Counted from the stretch's first letter, positions 46,544 to 54,856 are shown. The stretch is DNA of 64,000 nucleotides from Desulfobacula sp. (GCF_021107415.1 NZ_JAIOSW010000149.1:1-64000); one strand, 5' to 3'. Numbers and translations are program-made. Notes: generated from the letters alone by a model not told the origin.

Positions 46544-47563
46544 TTAATTGTGCAAGTTATTTGTTTCAAATATTTTCTTAACTTCCATTCGCACTTTTTC
46601 AACAAACCAATCAGGTTCAAACACCCGTGCCTCATGACCATATGAAAGTAACCAAGAGAGAGCTTCAATATCAGATGTCGCAGTAAAGGTTAATTCAATC
46701 TTACCGTCTTTTTTCTCTTTTATTTGTTGATCATGACTCCAAATTCGTTCTCTAACATGTTTAGCAGCGTATCCATAAAATTCCACCTTTGCTTGAAAAG
46801 AATCATCTTTCATAACTCCAAAGGTTTGATTATATGCTTTTTCAAAATCAAAGTTATCTGGGAATTTATAAGATGCCTTTGTGATCTCAAGTGCCACAAT
46901 TCTATGAATTACCAACAACGGATCAAACTTAGGTGCCTTATAAATTTTGCCAGGTGTCTTCGCCATTTGAGCATGTAAATATATGGTATCTTCTTTTGAA
47001 AATAGTTTCAAAGGTTTTATACAAAAGATTGTGGGGTCTTTATTCCAGATAGATTTGTAAGTGATTTTACAAACCTTCCTATTTTCCATTGCGATTATCA
47101 GGTCTTTAATAATTCGCTGGTGTCCAGAATAATCAATCGTGCCTGGTATAAAAGCACCAAAATGCTTGGAAGATACCGTTTTCCTATCCTTTATCAGCAC
47201 TTGACTCTTACCTAATGCACTCGCTGCCTGTTCAAATGTATCTTTTCCAATTAAATGCTTTGTAAACGAGCAGCACATTTGTAAAAGTCCATATTCAGAT
47301 TGACTTAAATTCATCGCTTTTGCAGGGATTTTTTCTTTCTTGATCTTAAAGACTCGCCTTCTATCTTTAATGAAATCTTCTATCTTGATTCCTTCAGTTG
47401 AACTGTTAATTTTGTCAACAATACGGCCTATCGTCTGCTTTGAGCATTCCAATTCTCTTGCAAGCTCAGTCAAAGAATATTCATAGGGAGAGAAAAATAA
47501 CTTAAAAAATAATTTTATAACCTTTTGTCCATGGTCTTTATCAGGGTCGATTTTTTTAGACAT
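46544..47563 (-). CDS. WYL-domain transcriptional regulator
   Basis: 339 aa from the ATG at 47563 (GGGGAAAC upstream). An N-terminal helix-turn-helix (YSLTELARELECSKQTIGRIVDKI) is followed by the WYL domain (KITYKSIWNKDPTIFCIKPLKLFSKEDTIYLHA) and a C-terminal WCX-like part ending LSYGHEARVFEPDWF. WYL regulators bind nucleic acid or nucleotide ligands and often control defence systems (BrxR, CapW). It heads the operon with the nuclease and the unknown gene and is divergent from the 202-aa gene. Confidence 0.85.
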   Translation of the reverse strand: MSKKIDPDKDHGQKVIKLFFKLFFSPYEYSLTELARELECSKQTIGRIVDKINSSTEGIKIEDFIKDRRRVFKIKKEKIPAKAMNLSQSEYGLLQMCCSFTKHLIGKDTFEQAASALGKSQVLIKDRKTVSSKHFGAFIPGTIDYSGHQRIIKDLIIAMENRKVCKITYKSIWNKDPTIFCIKPLKLFSKEDTIYLHAQMAKTPGKIYKAPKFDPLLVIHRIVALEITKASYKFPDNFDFEKAYNQTFGVMKDDSFQAKVEFYGYAAKHVRERIWSHDQQIKEKKDGKIELTFTATSDIEALSWLLSYGHEARVFEPDWFVEKVRMEVKKIFETNNLHN

Positions 47564-47594
47564 GAAGTTTCCCCTTTTAGAAAAGTGAAATGTC

Positions 47595-47611
47595 ATTCCA
47601 TAAGATGGAAT
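47595..47611. promoter_or_regulatory. Palindrome between the WYL regulator and the divergent gene
   Basis: ATTCCAT-AAG-ATGGAAT, perfect 7-bp arms, located 32 bases before the WYL start and 48 bases before the divergent start. A good candidate for the WYL protein's own operator, controlling both directions. Confidence 0.5.
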
Positions 47612-47658
47612 ACTGCCATGTTATTATAAATTAAACAATAAAAAAAAGGGGATAAAAC

Positions 47659-48267
47659 ATGAAAGCAAAACTTATTATCAATAACATAACTTTAGAATTG
47701 GGTCACAGAGAGTTAAATGAAATATCCTATGCTCTGAATGATTGCGAAAAGATCAAGGATATCTACCATGAATTGGCTCAATCTCCGTCAACTGAGACAA
47801 GATCTAATATTGCATTGCAAGATAATCTTCACCGAAAAACAGTTAAACTTCTTTTGTCTGATGCTCAGGTAGAGGTTATGAGAACCATGAGCAGAGAAAA
47901 TAATTTTATTTCTAATATGACCAAAGAAGATATCGAACGTTTTATAAACATAGGAGATTCAGAAATTTTAACCAACATGGTGGATAATATTCAAAATTTA
48001 ACAGAAAATTATGAGGTTTGTGAAAGGGATTGGTTATGTGAAAAGTTTTATACACAGGCAGACCCATCAGTAAGGTATGAGCTGGCAAGTAGCGACGAAG
48101 CTTCAGGTTTCATTATTAAGAAATTAACTGAAGATCCAGATATTAATGTATCTCAAGCGGCTAAAGAGACCCTGGAAGGTATTGAATCAGAAAAGGATGA
48201 AAATGATGAGATTGAATGGGATGAGGATGATGCAGATGACATGGATGAGGAAGATGTTCAATTATAA
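47659..48267 (+). CDS. Acidic-tailed protein of unknown function, divergent from the WYL regulator
   Basis: 202 aa, AAAAAAGGGGATAAAAC before the ATG. Helical throughout; the region DPSVRYELASSDEASGFIIKKLTEDPDINVSQAAKETL near 135-170 resembles two HEAT-like repeats (leucine-rich variant). The last ~30 residues are almost all D and E (DEIEWDEDDADDMDEEDVQ), as in DNA-mimic or chaperone-like tails. No family recognised. Sharing a control region with the WYL gene suggests it belongs to the same system. Confidence 0.65.
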   Translation: MKAKLIINNITLELGHRELNEISYALNDCEKIKDIYHELAQSPSTETRSNIALQDNLHRKTVKLLLSDAQVEVMRTMSRENNFISNMTKEDIERFINIGDSEILTNMVDNIQNLTENYEVCERDWLCEKFYTQADPSVRYELASSDEASGFIIKKLTEDPDINVSQAAKETLEGIESEKDENDEIEWDEDDADDMDEEDVQL

Positions 48268-48307
48268 AATTGTATCCTAATAATTTTAAAGAAAAGAGGT
48301 AATGATT

Positions 48308-48460
48308 ATGCAAATCATGACAAAAAGAAATTTTATAAAAAATATCGGAATTGCCAGCTTAATATTTTTTGCCCCTATTGCAAGAGCATTTTCAAAAACA
48401 AGATCAAATTTTGATAATTCATCAATAAACCTGTTAAGCAAGGTTGTCTTGGCACATTGA
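48308..48460 (+). CDS. Short ORF with a signal-peptide-like start, probable gene fragment
   Basis: 50 aa, with AGAGG 8 bases before the ATG at 48308. KRNFIKNIGIASLIFFAPIARAFS resembles a Tat or Sec signal with an A-x-A site, then only ~20 residues follow. It looks like the start of an exported (iron-sulfur or oxidoreductase) protein whose body has been lost. The stop is TGA. Confidence 0.4.
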   Translation: MQIMTKRNFIKNIGIASLIFFAPIARAFSKTRSNFDNSSINLLSKVVLAH

Positions 48461-48780
48461 TAATATTTATCCTTTGGGCAACACCCGAAGAAAGTCAGAA
48501 GTAAGATTTGTATTTTGAACTGTTATTATTATATTACGGATAAGTATTTTCAATATACAAAACTGATTGATTTTGTTAAAAAAAAAATAAGACCCATCTA
48601 TTTATTAATTTGACTCTAATCGTTTTAAGGACAGACTAATGACATCTTTTATCCGGCACAGATGATTTGGACGAAGATATGCGGTTCACTGTCGGGCATT
48701 ATTTGAAGCATTGAAAGAAATCATATAAGAAAAAGAGGATTACAAAGTTTAAAAACCATCAATTCAACAGGGGGATCTCT
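48461..48780. other. Intergenic stretch without a clear gene
   Basis: AT-rich with short open stretches, including DMRFTVGHYLKALKEI-like codons around 48680-48728 broken by frame changes, suggesting the end of a lost gene. GGGGGATCT just before 48781 is the ribosome site of the next gene. Confidence 0.4.
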
Positions 48781-50004
48781 ATGCAATATCGAAAAATACC
48801 AAAGACAGGGGAAGAGATATCAATCCTTGGTTTTGGTTGCATGCGTTTACCTGAAAAAAGAGGTGGTATTGATGAAAAAAGAGCTAAAAAACAGCTTTTA
48901 ATGGCCATTGATGAAGGCGTGAATTATTTCGATACAGCCATGCCATATCATATGGGTGCGAGTGAAACTTTTCTTGGAAAAGCTCTTAGTGAAGAAGGAC
49001 TTCGGGGAAAAATAAACATAGCCACAAAACTTCCCCCTTGGTCAGTTAACCAAAGCGAAGATATGGATAAACTCATATCAGCCCAGCTAAAAAAGCTTAA
49101 AACCGATTACATTGATTATTATCTTTTACATGCTTTGAATGGAGAATTTTTTAAAAAATTATTAGAATTTGGAGTGCTTGAATTCCTTTCTAAACTTAAA
49201 GCAGATGGAATAATTAGAAATGCAGGGTTTTCATTTCATGGTAAAAGAAAGGACTTTAAAAAAATTATTGATTCCTACGATTGGGAATTTTGTCAAATTC
49301 AATACAACTACCTTGATATAAAGAGTCAGGCTGGAAAAAAAGGATTAGAATATGCCAGCGAAAAAGACGTTGGTATAATCATAATGGAACCATTACGTGG
49401 TGGAAATCTTGCAAAAAACCCCCCTAAACAAATAAAAGAGATATGGGAAGGATCAGAGACAAAAAGAAAACCAGTTGAATGGTCTTTAGAATGGATATGG
49501 AATCACCCCCAAGTCACTACTGTATTGTCAGGAATGAATAATGAAGACCATATTACCCAGAATATTAAAATAGCTAACAAAGTTTTACCAGAATCTATGT
49601 CCCAAAGGGATCTTGAGATAGTATCAAAAACTGAAAAACTCTATCGCAAATTTATGAAAGTCGGTTGTACTGGGTGTGGATATTGTATGCCCTGTCCATC
49701 GGGTGTTAATATCCCAACTTGCTTTGAATTTTATAACGATTATCATATGTTTGATGATAAAAAGAATGCGAAACTATTTTATCTTGGAATGTGTGGAGGA
49801 TTATTGTCCAACAAACCATCTTATGCTTCATTGTGCGAAGAGTGCGGCGAGTGTGAAAAGGTTTGTCCTCAAGGTCTTCCAATAATAGATAGCTTAAAAG
49901 ATGTGACCAATGAGTTTGAAGGATTTCAATTCAGGATGATGTTGAAGATAGCAAAGGCAATATTTGGATTTAAACGTTGGAACATATTGAGAAAGAACGG
50001 GTAG
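48781..50004 (+). CDS. Aldo/keto reductase with C-terminal 4Fe-4S ferredoxin domain
   Basis: 407 aa. The AKR barrel (LGFGCMRLPE near 17; NYFDTAMPYHMGASE with catalytic Tyr near 60; the IATKLP strand) runs to about 280. The C-terminal part has CTGCGYCMPCPSGVNIP and CEECGECEKVCPQGLPI, two cysteine groups for Fe-S clusters. This AKR-ferredoxin fusion is widespread in anaerobes; its substrate is unknown and it may use ferredoxin rather than NADPH alone. Confidence 0.9.
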   Translation: MQYRKIPKTGEEISILGFGCMRLPEKRGGIDEKRAKKQLLMAIDEGVNYFDTAMPYHMGASETFLGKALSEEGLRGKINIATKLPPWSVNQSEDMDKLISAQLKKLKTDYIDYYLLHALNGEFFKKLLEFGVLEFLSKLKADGIIRNAGFSFHGKRKDFKKIIDSYDWEFCQIQYNYLDIKSQAGKKGLEYASEKDVGIIIMEPLRGGNLAKNPPKQIKEIWEGSETKRKPVEWSLEWIWNHPQVTTVLSGMNNEDHITQNIKIANKVLPESMSQRDLEIVSKTEKLYRKFMKVGCTGCGYCMPCPSGVNIPTCFEFYNDYHMFDDKKNAKLFYLGMCGGLLSNKPSYASLCEECGECEKVCPQGLPIIDSLKDVTNEFEGFQFRMMLKIAKAIFGFKRWNILRKNG

Positions 50005-50021
50005 TATTTGCACTTTGGAAT

Positions 50022-50519
50022 ATGATGGAATGTATATTGGAAAACAATAACAAAAAAGCAACTTGTTACTGTAGAAGTCAAAAACTCTATGAAGAGTGCT
50101 GTTATCCCTTTATATCCGGAAATTTAAAACCTGAAATTCCAGAGCAGTTGATGAGATCAAGATATTCTGCTTTTTGTATAAAAAATATTGAGTATTTAAT
50201 TTCAACCCATCATCCTTCCAAGCGCCAGCTAAATGAGCGTGAGATATTGGCTCAAACAATTCATGAAACCCAGTGGCTTGGCTTGAAAGTATTGAAAACA
50301 GATAAAACTCAAATCAACCAAGGGATTGGATATGTGGAATTTGCTGCCTTTTATAAAAATAGTGAGATAGAACAATTACATGAGAATTCAAAATTTATCT
50401 ATGAGAATGGACAATGGTATTATTTTGATGGCGTTTTGCTTGACCCTATAAAAATTAATCGTAATGAACTATGCTGGTGTGGGAGCTTGAAAAAGTATAA
50501 AAAATGCCATGGCAAATGA
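50022..50519 (+). CDS. YchJ-family SEC-C zinc-binding protein
   Basis: About 165 aa. An N-terminal CYCRSQKLYEECCYPFISG and a C-terminal ELCWCGSLKKYKKCHGK are the two SEC-C motifs that bracket the NTF2-like YchJ core (LMRSRYSAFCIKNIEYLISTHHPS). A TTG start at 49977 would overlap the reductase; the ATG pair at 50022/50025 is closer to the family start. Function unknown in all species. It follows the aldo/keto reductase after 17 bases. Confidence 0.85.
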   Translation: MMECILENNNKKATCYCRSQKLYEECCYPFISGNLKPEIPEQLMRSRYSAFCIKNIEYLISTHHPSKRQLNEREILAQTIHETQWLGLKVLKTDKTQINQGIGYVEFAAFYKNSEIEQLHENSKFIYENGQWYYFDGVLLDPIKINRNELCWCGSLKKYKKCHGK

Positions 50520-50545
50520 TGTCTTTCAACAATCTGATTCAAAGG

Positions 50546-50761
50546 CTATTTGAAAAGATATTCGAGACCATTAAGCTTGATTTCATAAACAGCCTGTAAC
50601 ATTTCTCCAAGTTTACCTTCTGGGAATCCTTTCTGTGAAAACCAAATCAGATATCGTTCCGGAAGATCAACTAAACGCATTCCCTTATATTTACCAAATG
50701 GCATTTTTGTAGTTGCAAGAGCAATGAATGCTTCTTCGTCAGGTTGAATAAGTTCAGCCAT
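50546..50761 (-). CDS. DUF3820 family protein
   Basis: 71 aa. TTKMPFGKYKGMRLVDLPERYLIWFSQKGFP is the core motif; it is often compared with exonuclease-associated small domains. No enzymatic role is proven. It is downstream of the YheU-like gene by 8 bases on the same strand, with the HU gene first, so the three form a small operon. Confidence 0.88.
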   Translation of the reverse strand: MAELIQPDEEAFIALATTKMPFGKYKGMRLVDLPERYLIWFSQKGFPEGKLGEMLQAVYEIKLNGLEYLFK

Positions 50762-50769
50762 TTTAAAAT

Positions 50770-51012
50770 TTAATCTTCAATATCCATCAAAACAGGATTA
50801 TCACTTTCCAAAATAGCACAAGTTTCAGATCCATGGTCAAAAACAATAACAGCTTTGCCGGATTTAAGCTGCCCAAGCACCTGGGAGATTTTTGTTTCCA
50901 GGGGAATTTCAATTTCTCCGTAGTCAGTACCATCCCGGGTCACAAACTCTTCAATGACACCTTGAAGTGCTTCTGGGCTTAGTTGATCATATAGAATTTT
51001 AACAGCAGTCAT
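50770..51012 (-). CDS. YheU/UPF0270-like protein
   Basis: 80 aa. LSPEALQGVIEEFVTRDGTDYGEIEIPLETKISQVLGQLKSGKAVIVFD follows the UPF0270 (E. coli YheU) pattern of L-P-E-T-L...F-V-L-R-E-G-T-D-Y-G. Role unknown. It lies 2 bases after the HU gene. Confidence 0.82.
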   Translation of the reverse strand: MTAVKILYDQLSPEALQGVIEEFVTRDGTDYGEIEIPLETKISQVLGQLKSGKAVIVFDHGSETCAILESDNPVLMDIED

Positions 51013-51014
51013 TA

Positions 51015-51299
51015 TTAATTTGCAGGATAATCAACTTTTTCTTTCAGCTCTTTGCCGCACTTGAAAAAAGGCAGTTTCTTTGGAGCAACTGTTACTTTTT
51101 TACCAGTCTTAGGATTCCTGCCGGTGTAGCTTTTATATTCCTTGATAAAGAAAGAGCAGAAACCACGGATTTCAACTCTGTCTCCATTGGCAAGAGCAAC
51201 GGTCAGTTCAGAAAAGAATGTATCTACTACTTCAGCGGCTTCATCCTTTGTCAAACGGCATTTTTCTTTAACGGCTTGGATCAGTTCGAGTTTGTTCAA
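51015..51299 (-). CDS. HU/IHF-family DNA-binding protein
   Basis: 94 aa nucleoid protein. LTKDEAAEVVDTFFSELTVALANGDRVEIRGFCSF is the dimer body, and GRNPKTGKKVTVAPKKLPFFKCGKELKEKV the DNA-bending arm and C-terminal helix. The arm sequence RNPKTGKKV is canonical. Whether it is HU or an IHF subunit cannot be told from length alone. Leads a small operon with the YheU-like and DUF3820 genes. Confidence 0.94.
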   Translation of the reverse strand: MNKLELIQAVKEKCRLTKDEAAEVVDTFFSELTVALANGDRVEIRGFCSFFIKEYKSYTGRNPKTGKKVTVAPKKLPFFKCGKELKEKVDYPAN

Positions 51300-51506
51300 T
51301 TAAATTTTCCCCAATGATTTTATGTAGTTATAATTTTACACTATCTGTATAAAATTTCTGGGATATTTTCAATAGCTATTATCCTTCTTTTAAACAGAAC
51401 ATAGGATTTGTTAGACTATTGAAAACAAAATACGTGTAAAATATGTGTAAAATTTCGGAATTGGAGCAAAAAAGGTTTCCATCTAAAAGCTGAAAAACCT
51501 TGGTAT

Positions 51507-51524
51507 TAGTGGTACGCCCGGCCC
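51507..51524 (+). repeat. Right att-like repeat (within tRNA-Arg)
   Basis: The same 18 bases as at 44055-44072. They cover the CCA end and 3' acceptor strand of tRNA-Arg, so integration would have left the tRNA intact. Confidence 0.65.
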
Positions 51525-51586
51525 GATTCGAACGGGCGGCCTATGGATTCGAAGTCCAGCGCTCTATCCAGCTGAGCTACGGGCGC
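51510..51586 (-). tRNA. tRNA-Arg (anticodon TCG)
   Basis: 77 bases with encoded CCA. Acceptor GCGCCCG pairs with CGGGCGT (one G-U), D-arm GCTC-AGCTGGATA-GAGC, anticodon stem CTGGA/TCCAT (last pair C-A... mispair) with loop CTTCGAA, T-arm GCCCG-TTCGAAT-CGGGC. Confidence 0.95.
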
Positions 51587-51701
51587 ACAGGTTTGTGAAG
51601 TCGGTATTAGATATCACAATGACATCATTTCTGCAATGGTATTATAAGTCCTGATTTGGAATTGACAACGATCTGCATTAAAAGTAGAACTCAAAAGTGA
51701 A

Positions 51702-52397
51702 ATGAAGAAAAGAAAGACAATTTTTGCCTGGATATGGAAAATAGTATTTAAAATTGTATTATTCCTGTTTTGCTTTACCATCGTTCAGGTATTGGCATTG
51801 AAATTCATCAACCCGCCATTTACCCCTAATGTGGCTTGGGAATGGGCTGAATCCATCATTAAAAAGCAACCCGAAAAGCGTCCGAAATATAACTTTAAAA
51901 AAATTGAGGCCATATCGCCACATCTGAGAAGGGCTGTCATTGCTGCTGAAGATCAGCGGTTTTTATCCCACAACGGATTTGATTTCAATGAAATAAAAAA
52001 TGCTTTAAAAAATCTAATTAAAAAGAAAAAATTAAGAGGGGCCAGTACCATCAGTATGCAGACAGCCAGAAGCGTATTTCTGTTATCCAGCAGAAGTCTG
52101 TTCAGGAAAATGGCAGAGATTTATTATACAATCTTGATCGAACTATTCTGGGATAAACATAGAATTTTCGAAATGTATTTAAATACCGTGGATTGGGGAA
52201 CGCACGTCACCGGTGCCGAAGCAGCTTCACAAAAATATTTTTCAAAAAGTGCTCAACATCTGACTCCTGACCAGGCCGCCTTAATGACGGCTATTTTGCC
52301 AAACCCGCATAGATGGTCTGTCAGGCGCCCCACCCCATATCTTAAAACCCGGCAGAAACAGATCATGAAAGATATGCATCTGATGCCGTTGCTGTAA
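51702..52397 (+). CDS. mtgA: Monofunctional biosynthetic peptidoglycan transglycosylase
   Basis: 231 aa, GT51 family, polymerises lipid II into glycan strands. One N-terminal membrane helix (about 8-30), then RAVIAAEDQRFLSHNGFD with the catalytic Glu, GASTISMQTARSVFL, and YLNTVDWGTHVTGAEAAS. No transpeptidase domain. The ATG lacks a strong Shine-Dalgarno. A 22-base gap to the acyl-CoA dehydrogenase gene. Confidence 0.94.
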   Translation: MKKRKTIFAWIWKIVFKIVLFLFCFTIVQVLALKFINPPFTPNVAWEWAESIIKKQPEKRPKYNFKKIEAISPHLRRAVIAAEDQRFLSHNGFDFNEIKNALKNLIKKKKLRGASTISMQTARSVFLLSSRSLFRKMAEIYYTILIELFWDKHRIFEMYLNTVDWGTHVTGAEAASQKYFSKSAQHLTPDQAALMTAILPNPHRWSVRRPTPYLKTRQKQIMKDMHLMPLL

Positions 52398-52419
52398 AAA
52401 AAATAAAGGAGGAAAAATA

Positions 52420-53664
52420 ATGTTTGATTTTCTTTTGTCTAAAAAAGCTATAAAAATCAGAGATGAAGCAAGGGAATTTGTGAAATGGGTTCCAAAACAG
52501 ATGATTATTGATATGGATGCTGATAAAATTCAGTTCCCGAAAGAATTTCTGGCAGAAGCTGGAAAAAGGAATTTAATGGGTTGCAGATATCCTGAGAAAT
52601 GGGGTGGAAGAAACCTTGACTGGGTTGCTACTGCTGCAGTTATGGAAGAAATCGGAACTCTTGGCTATATTTTTGCCTGTATTTTTGGAGTTGGAGCAGA
52701 ACTTATATGTGATGCCATTATTATCCATGGAACTGATGAACAAAAAGAAAAATATGTAAAACCACTTCTTGCGGGAGAAATATTTGCTGCTGAATGTTTA
52801 ACTGAACCACGGGGAGGTTCTGATTTCTTTGGAGCCACAAGCACAGCAAAAAATATGGGGGATTATTTTTTGCTAAACGGACAGAAGCGTTTTATTGTGG
52901 GTGCTGAAGGCGCAGATTATTTTTTGGTTTACGCAAAGACAGACCCTGATGCAAAACCCCATAAATCACTAACCTGCTTTATTGTGGACAAATCACCGGG
53001 AGTTAATGTTGAATATTTATATGGATTAATGGGATGCCGGGGCGGGGGAGCCGGAAGACTTGTATTTAAGGATGTTAAAATTCCAAAGGAAAACATTGTG
53101 GGAGAGCTTCACGGAGCTATAAAAGTATTTAATACTTTGATGATTCCTGAACGTCTTGGAACCGCGGCAATGACAATTGGTGCTGCAAGACCTGCACTTG
53201 AAGTTGCAACAGGATATACCACAAGAAGAAAAGCCTTTGGAAAAACAATTAATAATTTTCAGGGAGTAAGTTTCCAGGTTTCAGAAGCAGCAATGCTTCT
53301 TGATGCTTCCCGCTCCATGATCTACACAACAAGCAAAGCTGTTGACGGGGCCATCGAGCCTGCCGTTATCAGAAGAATGGTTTCAGAATCCAAAAAGTTT
53401 GTAACTGAATCCTGTCAGAAAGTAGTTCATAATGCCATGCAGGTAATGGGTGGTATCGGATATACAAACATATATCCGGTTGAAAGAATTTTTCGGGACC
53501 TGCGCCTTGCCACAATCTGGACTGGCTCAAATGAAGTAATGTCAATGATTATCGCCCATGAATGGTATATGGAATATCAGAAAAACAAACCAAAGGCTTT
53601 AACCCGGGATATTGAAAATGATTCTTTGGAAGCATTTGCTCCCGACGAAAAAATTTATGAATGA
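52420..53664 (+). CDS. Acyl-CoA dehydrogenase
   Basis: 414 aa FAD enzyme of the ACAD family, oxidising an acyl-CoA to the enoyl-CoA and passing electrons to ETF. AECLTEPRGGSDFFGA (124-139) and GGIGYTNIYPVERIFRDLR near 345-363 are standard. The usual catalytic Glu of MCAD-type enzymes (Y-E-G-T) is Thr here (IWTGSNEV). Instead E244 in MIPERLGTAA stands at the alternative helix-G position used by isovaleryl- and long-chain-type enzymes. AAAGGAGGAAAAA gives a strong ribosome site. No ETF or thiolase gene is adjacent. Confidence 0.92.
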   Translation: MFDFLLSKKAIKIRDEAREFVKWVPKQMIIDMDADKIQFPKEFLAEAGKRNLMGCRYPEKWGGRNLDWVATAAVMEEIGTLGYIFACIFGVGAELICDAIIIHGTDEQKEKYVKPLLAGEIFAAECLTEPRGGSDFFGATSTAKNMGDYFLLNGQKRFIVGAEGADYFLVYAKTDPDAKPHKSLTCFIVDKSPGVNVEYLYGLMGCRGGGAGRLVFKDVKIPKENIVGELHGAIKVFNTLMIPERLGTAAMTIGAARPALEVATGYTTRRKAFGKTINNFQGVSFQVSEAAMLLDASRSMIYTTSKAVDGAIEPAVIRRMVSESKKFVTESCQKVVHNAMQVMGGIGYTNIYPVERIFRDLRLATIWTGSNEVMSMIIAHEWYMEYQKNKPKALTRDIENDSLEAFAPDEKIYE

Positions 53665-53670
53665 TGGTGG

Positions 53671-54300
53671 CTACTTAACTTTATTTAAGGCCGTATCAAA
53701 GCTTGTCTGGTCTGCTTTAAAGGCATTGGCATTTTCTCCGATCCTGATAATGGTCAGCGTATTAATCTTGTCACCTTTTTCAATCTTATTGACCACATCC
53801 ATGCCTTTAACCACTTTTCCAAAAACCGTATGTTTATTATCAAGCCAGGGGGTTGCCCTATGGGTAATGAAAAACTGGCTGCCATTGGTTCCGGGGCCTG
53901 CATTGGCCATTGAAAGAATCCCGGGAGAATCATGTTTTAACTCGTTCACAAACTCATCAGGAAATCGGTAGCCGGGGCCTCCCCTGCCGGTTCCTGTAGG
54001 ATCACCGCCCTGGATCATAAAATCCTTGATCACCCTGTGAAAAATAAGCCCGTCATAATATTTTTTTGAAGACCCCTGGCTGGAAGCAATTGTTCCCTGG
54101 GCAAGTCCTGCAAAATTCATGACAGTAATGGGAACCCGGCTGTAATAGAGGATAGCAATAATCTGTCCTTTATTGGTATCAAATTGAGCATATAACCCGT
54201 CCTTGAGATCCTGGGAGGACTCTTGGGAAAAGCTAAGACAAGGTATTAAAAGCAGATATAAAAAAATAGATATTACAAAAATTCTTTTGGTTGAAATCAT
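53671..54300 (-). CDS. Exported cyclophilin-type peptidyl-prolyl isomerase
   Basis: 209 aa with a Sec signal peptide ([25 protein letters not shown]), so periplasmic like PpiA. The cyclophilin core has [43 protein letters not shown] and [13 protein letters not shown]. It isomerises Xaa-Pro bonds during folding of exported proteins. It is convergent with the acyl-CoA dehydrogenase gene, 6 bases apart. Confidence 0.93.
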   Translation of the reverse strand: MISTKRIFVISIFLYLLLIPCLSFSQESSQDLKDGLYAQFDTNKGQIIAILYYSRVPITVMNFAGLAQGTIASSQGSSKKYYDGLIFHRVIKDFMIQGGDPTGTGRGGPGYRFPDEFVNELKHDSPGILSMANAGPGTNGSQFFITHRATPWLDNKHTVFGKVVKGMDVVNKIEKGDKINTLTIIRIGENANAFKADQTSFDTALNKVK

Positions 54301-54351
54301 TGTACCGTCTCCTTTCGCAATCGATTTTGACTTTCTCCATAATCAAAAAAA

Positions 54352-54379
54352 CCCGACGCTCAATGCACTTGAGTTCGGG
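54352..54379 (-). terminator. Terminator of tRNA-His
   Basis: CCCGA...CTCAA pairs with TTGAG...TCGGG (minus-strand reading), followed by seven T. It lies 38 bases after the tRNA 3' end. Confidence 0.75.
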
Positions 54380-54417
54380 CGTTAATGACAAATTTTTCTA
54401 CTTAGTTTAGAAAAAAA

Positions 54418-54494
54418 TGGGGTGAGTGAAGGGGCTTGAACCCTCGACATCCAGGACCACAACCTAGCGCTCTGCCAACTGAGCTACACCCACC
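54418..54494 (-). tRNA. tRNA-His (anticodon GTG)
   Basis: Acceptor GGTGGGTG (with the histidine-specific G-1) pairs with CACTCACC, anticodon stem CTAGG/CCTGG with loop TTGTGGT, T-arm GAGGG-TTCAAGC-CCCTT, CCA encoded. 77 bases. Confidence 0.95.
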
Positions 54495-54662
54495 GCAAAA
54501 AACTTTCCTTAATTATCAGAATTAGATCAGTTTTTCAATAGTTTTTTCATGCAGCCGAATTCAGGCATAGCTTTTATATTTCATCTATTTTACATTGACC
54601 TTGCGGTGTTGTTTGACTATTATCCTTTTCGTATAAAATATTTCATTAAAGGGATTTTATTT

Positions 54663-54836
54663 ATGAATGCTTTATTAATATTTGTTGTCAGGCTTATTTT
54701 AGGTCTTGTATTCGGTATCTTCCTTATCCGGCTGTTCAGGCCGGAATGGGGAATTTACCATGGGGTTGTCACAGGACTTATTTTGGTAGCCCTGGCTTAT
54801 GGCATAGCGCTTTTCAGAAAAAAGAAACAAGAATAA
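54663..54836 (+). CDS. Small two-helix membrane protein
   Basis: 57 aa from the ATG at 54663, preceded by AAAGGGATTTT; the frame is open back to 54549 but without another good start. Two hydrophobic helices (LLIFVVRLILGLVFGIFLI and YHGVVTGLILVALAYGIAL) flank a short loop with RPEWG, and the C-terminus is basic (FRKKKQE). No family recognised. It is just upstream of selB. Confidence 0.6.
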   Translation: MNALLIFVVRLILGLVFGIFLIRLFRPEWGIYHGVVTGLILVALAYGIALFRKKKQE

Positions 54837-54856
54837 AATTTAGGACTTTTTACCAA

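Larger units (their letters stand above)
44055..51524. mobile_element. Putative genomic island between tRNA-Arg att repeats
   Basis: TAGTGGTACGCCCGGCCC occurs at 44055-44072 and again at 51507-51524, where it is the 3' end of an intact tRNA-Arg gene plus three flanking bases; similar AAAAACCTT tracts precede both. This is the usual footprint of integration at a tRNA 3' end. Inside are AT-rich orphan genes and a foreign tRNA-Glu half. No integrase is recognisable, and the right part (HU, YheU-like, DUF3820) looks like ordinary chromosome, so the element is decayed or the boundary older than the present content. Confidence 0.5.

Noticed and set aside
44055..51524. Calling the interval a complete integrative element or prophage
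   Set aside because: No integrase, excisionase, relaxase, phage structural or replication gene is recognisable; only repeats and cargo-like genes are seen.
54746..54856. Extended N-terminus of SelB
   Set aside because: These codons lie inside the small membrane-protein gene in another frame and are not GTPase-like; SelB begins at EKNIILGTAG.
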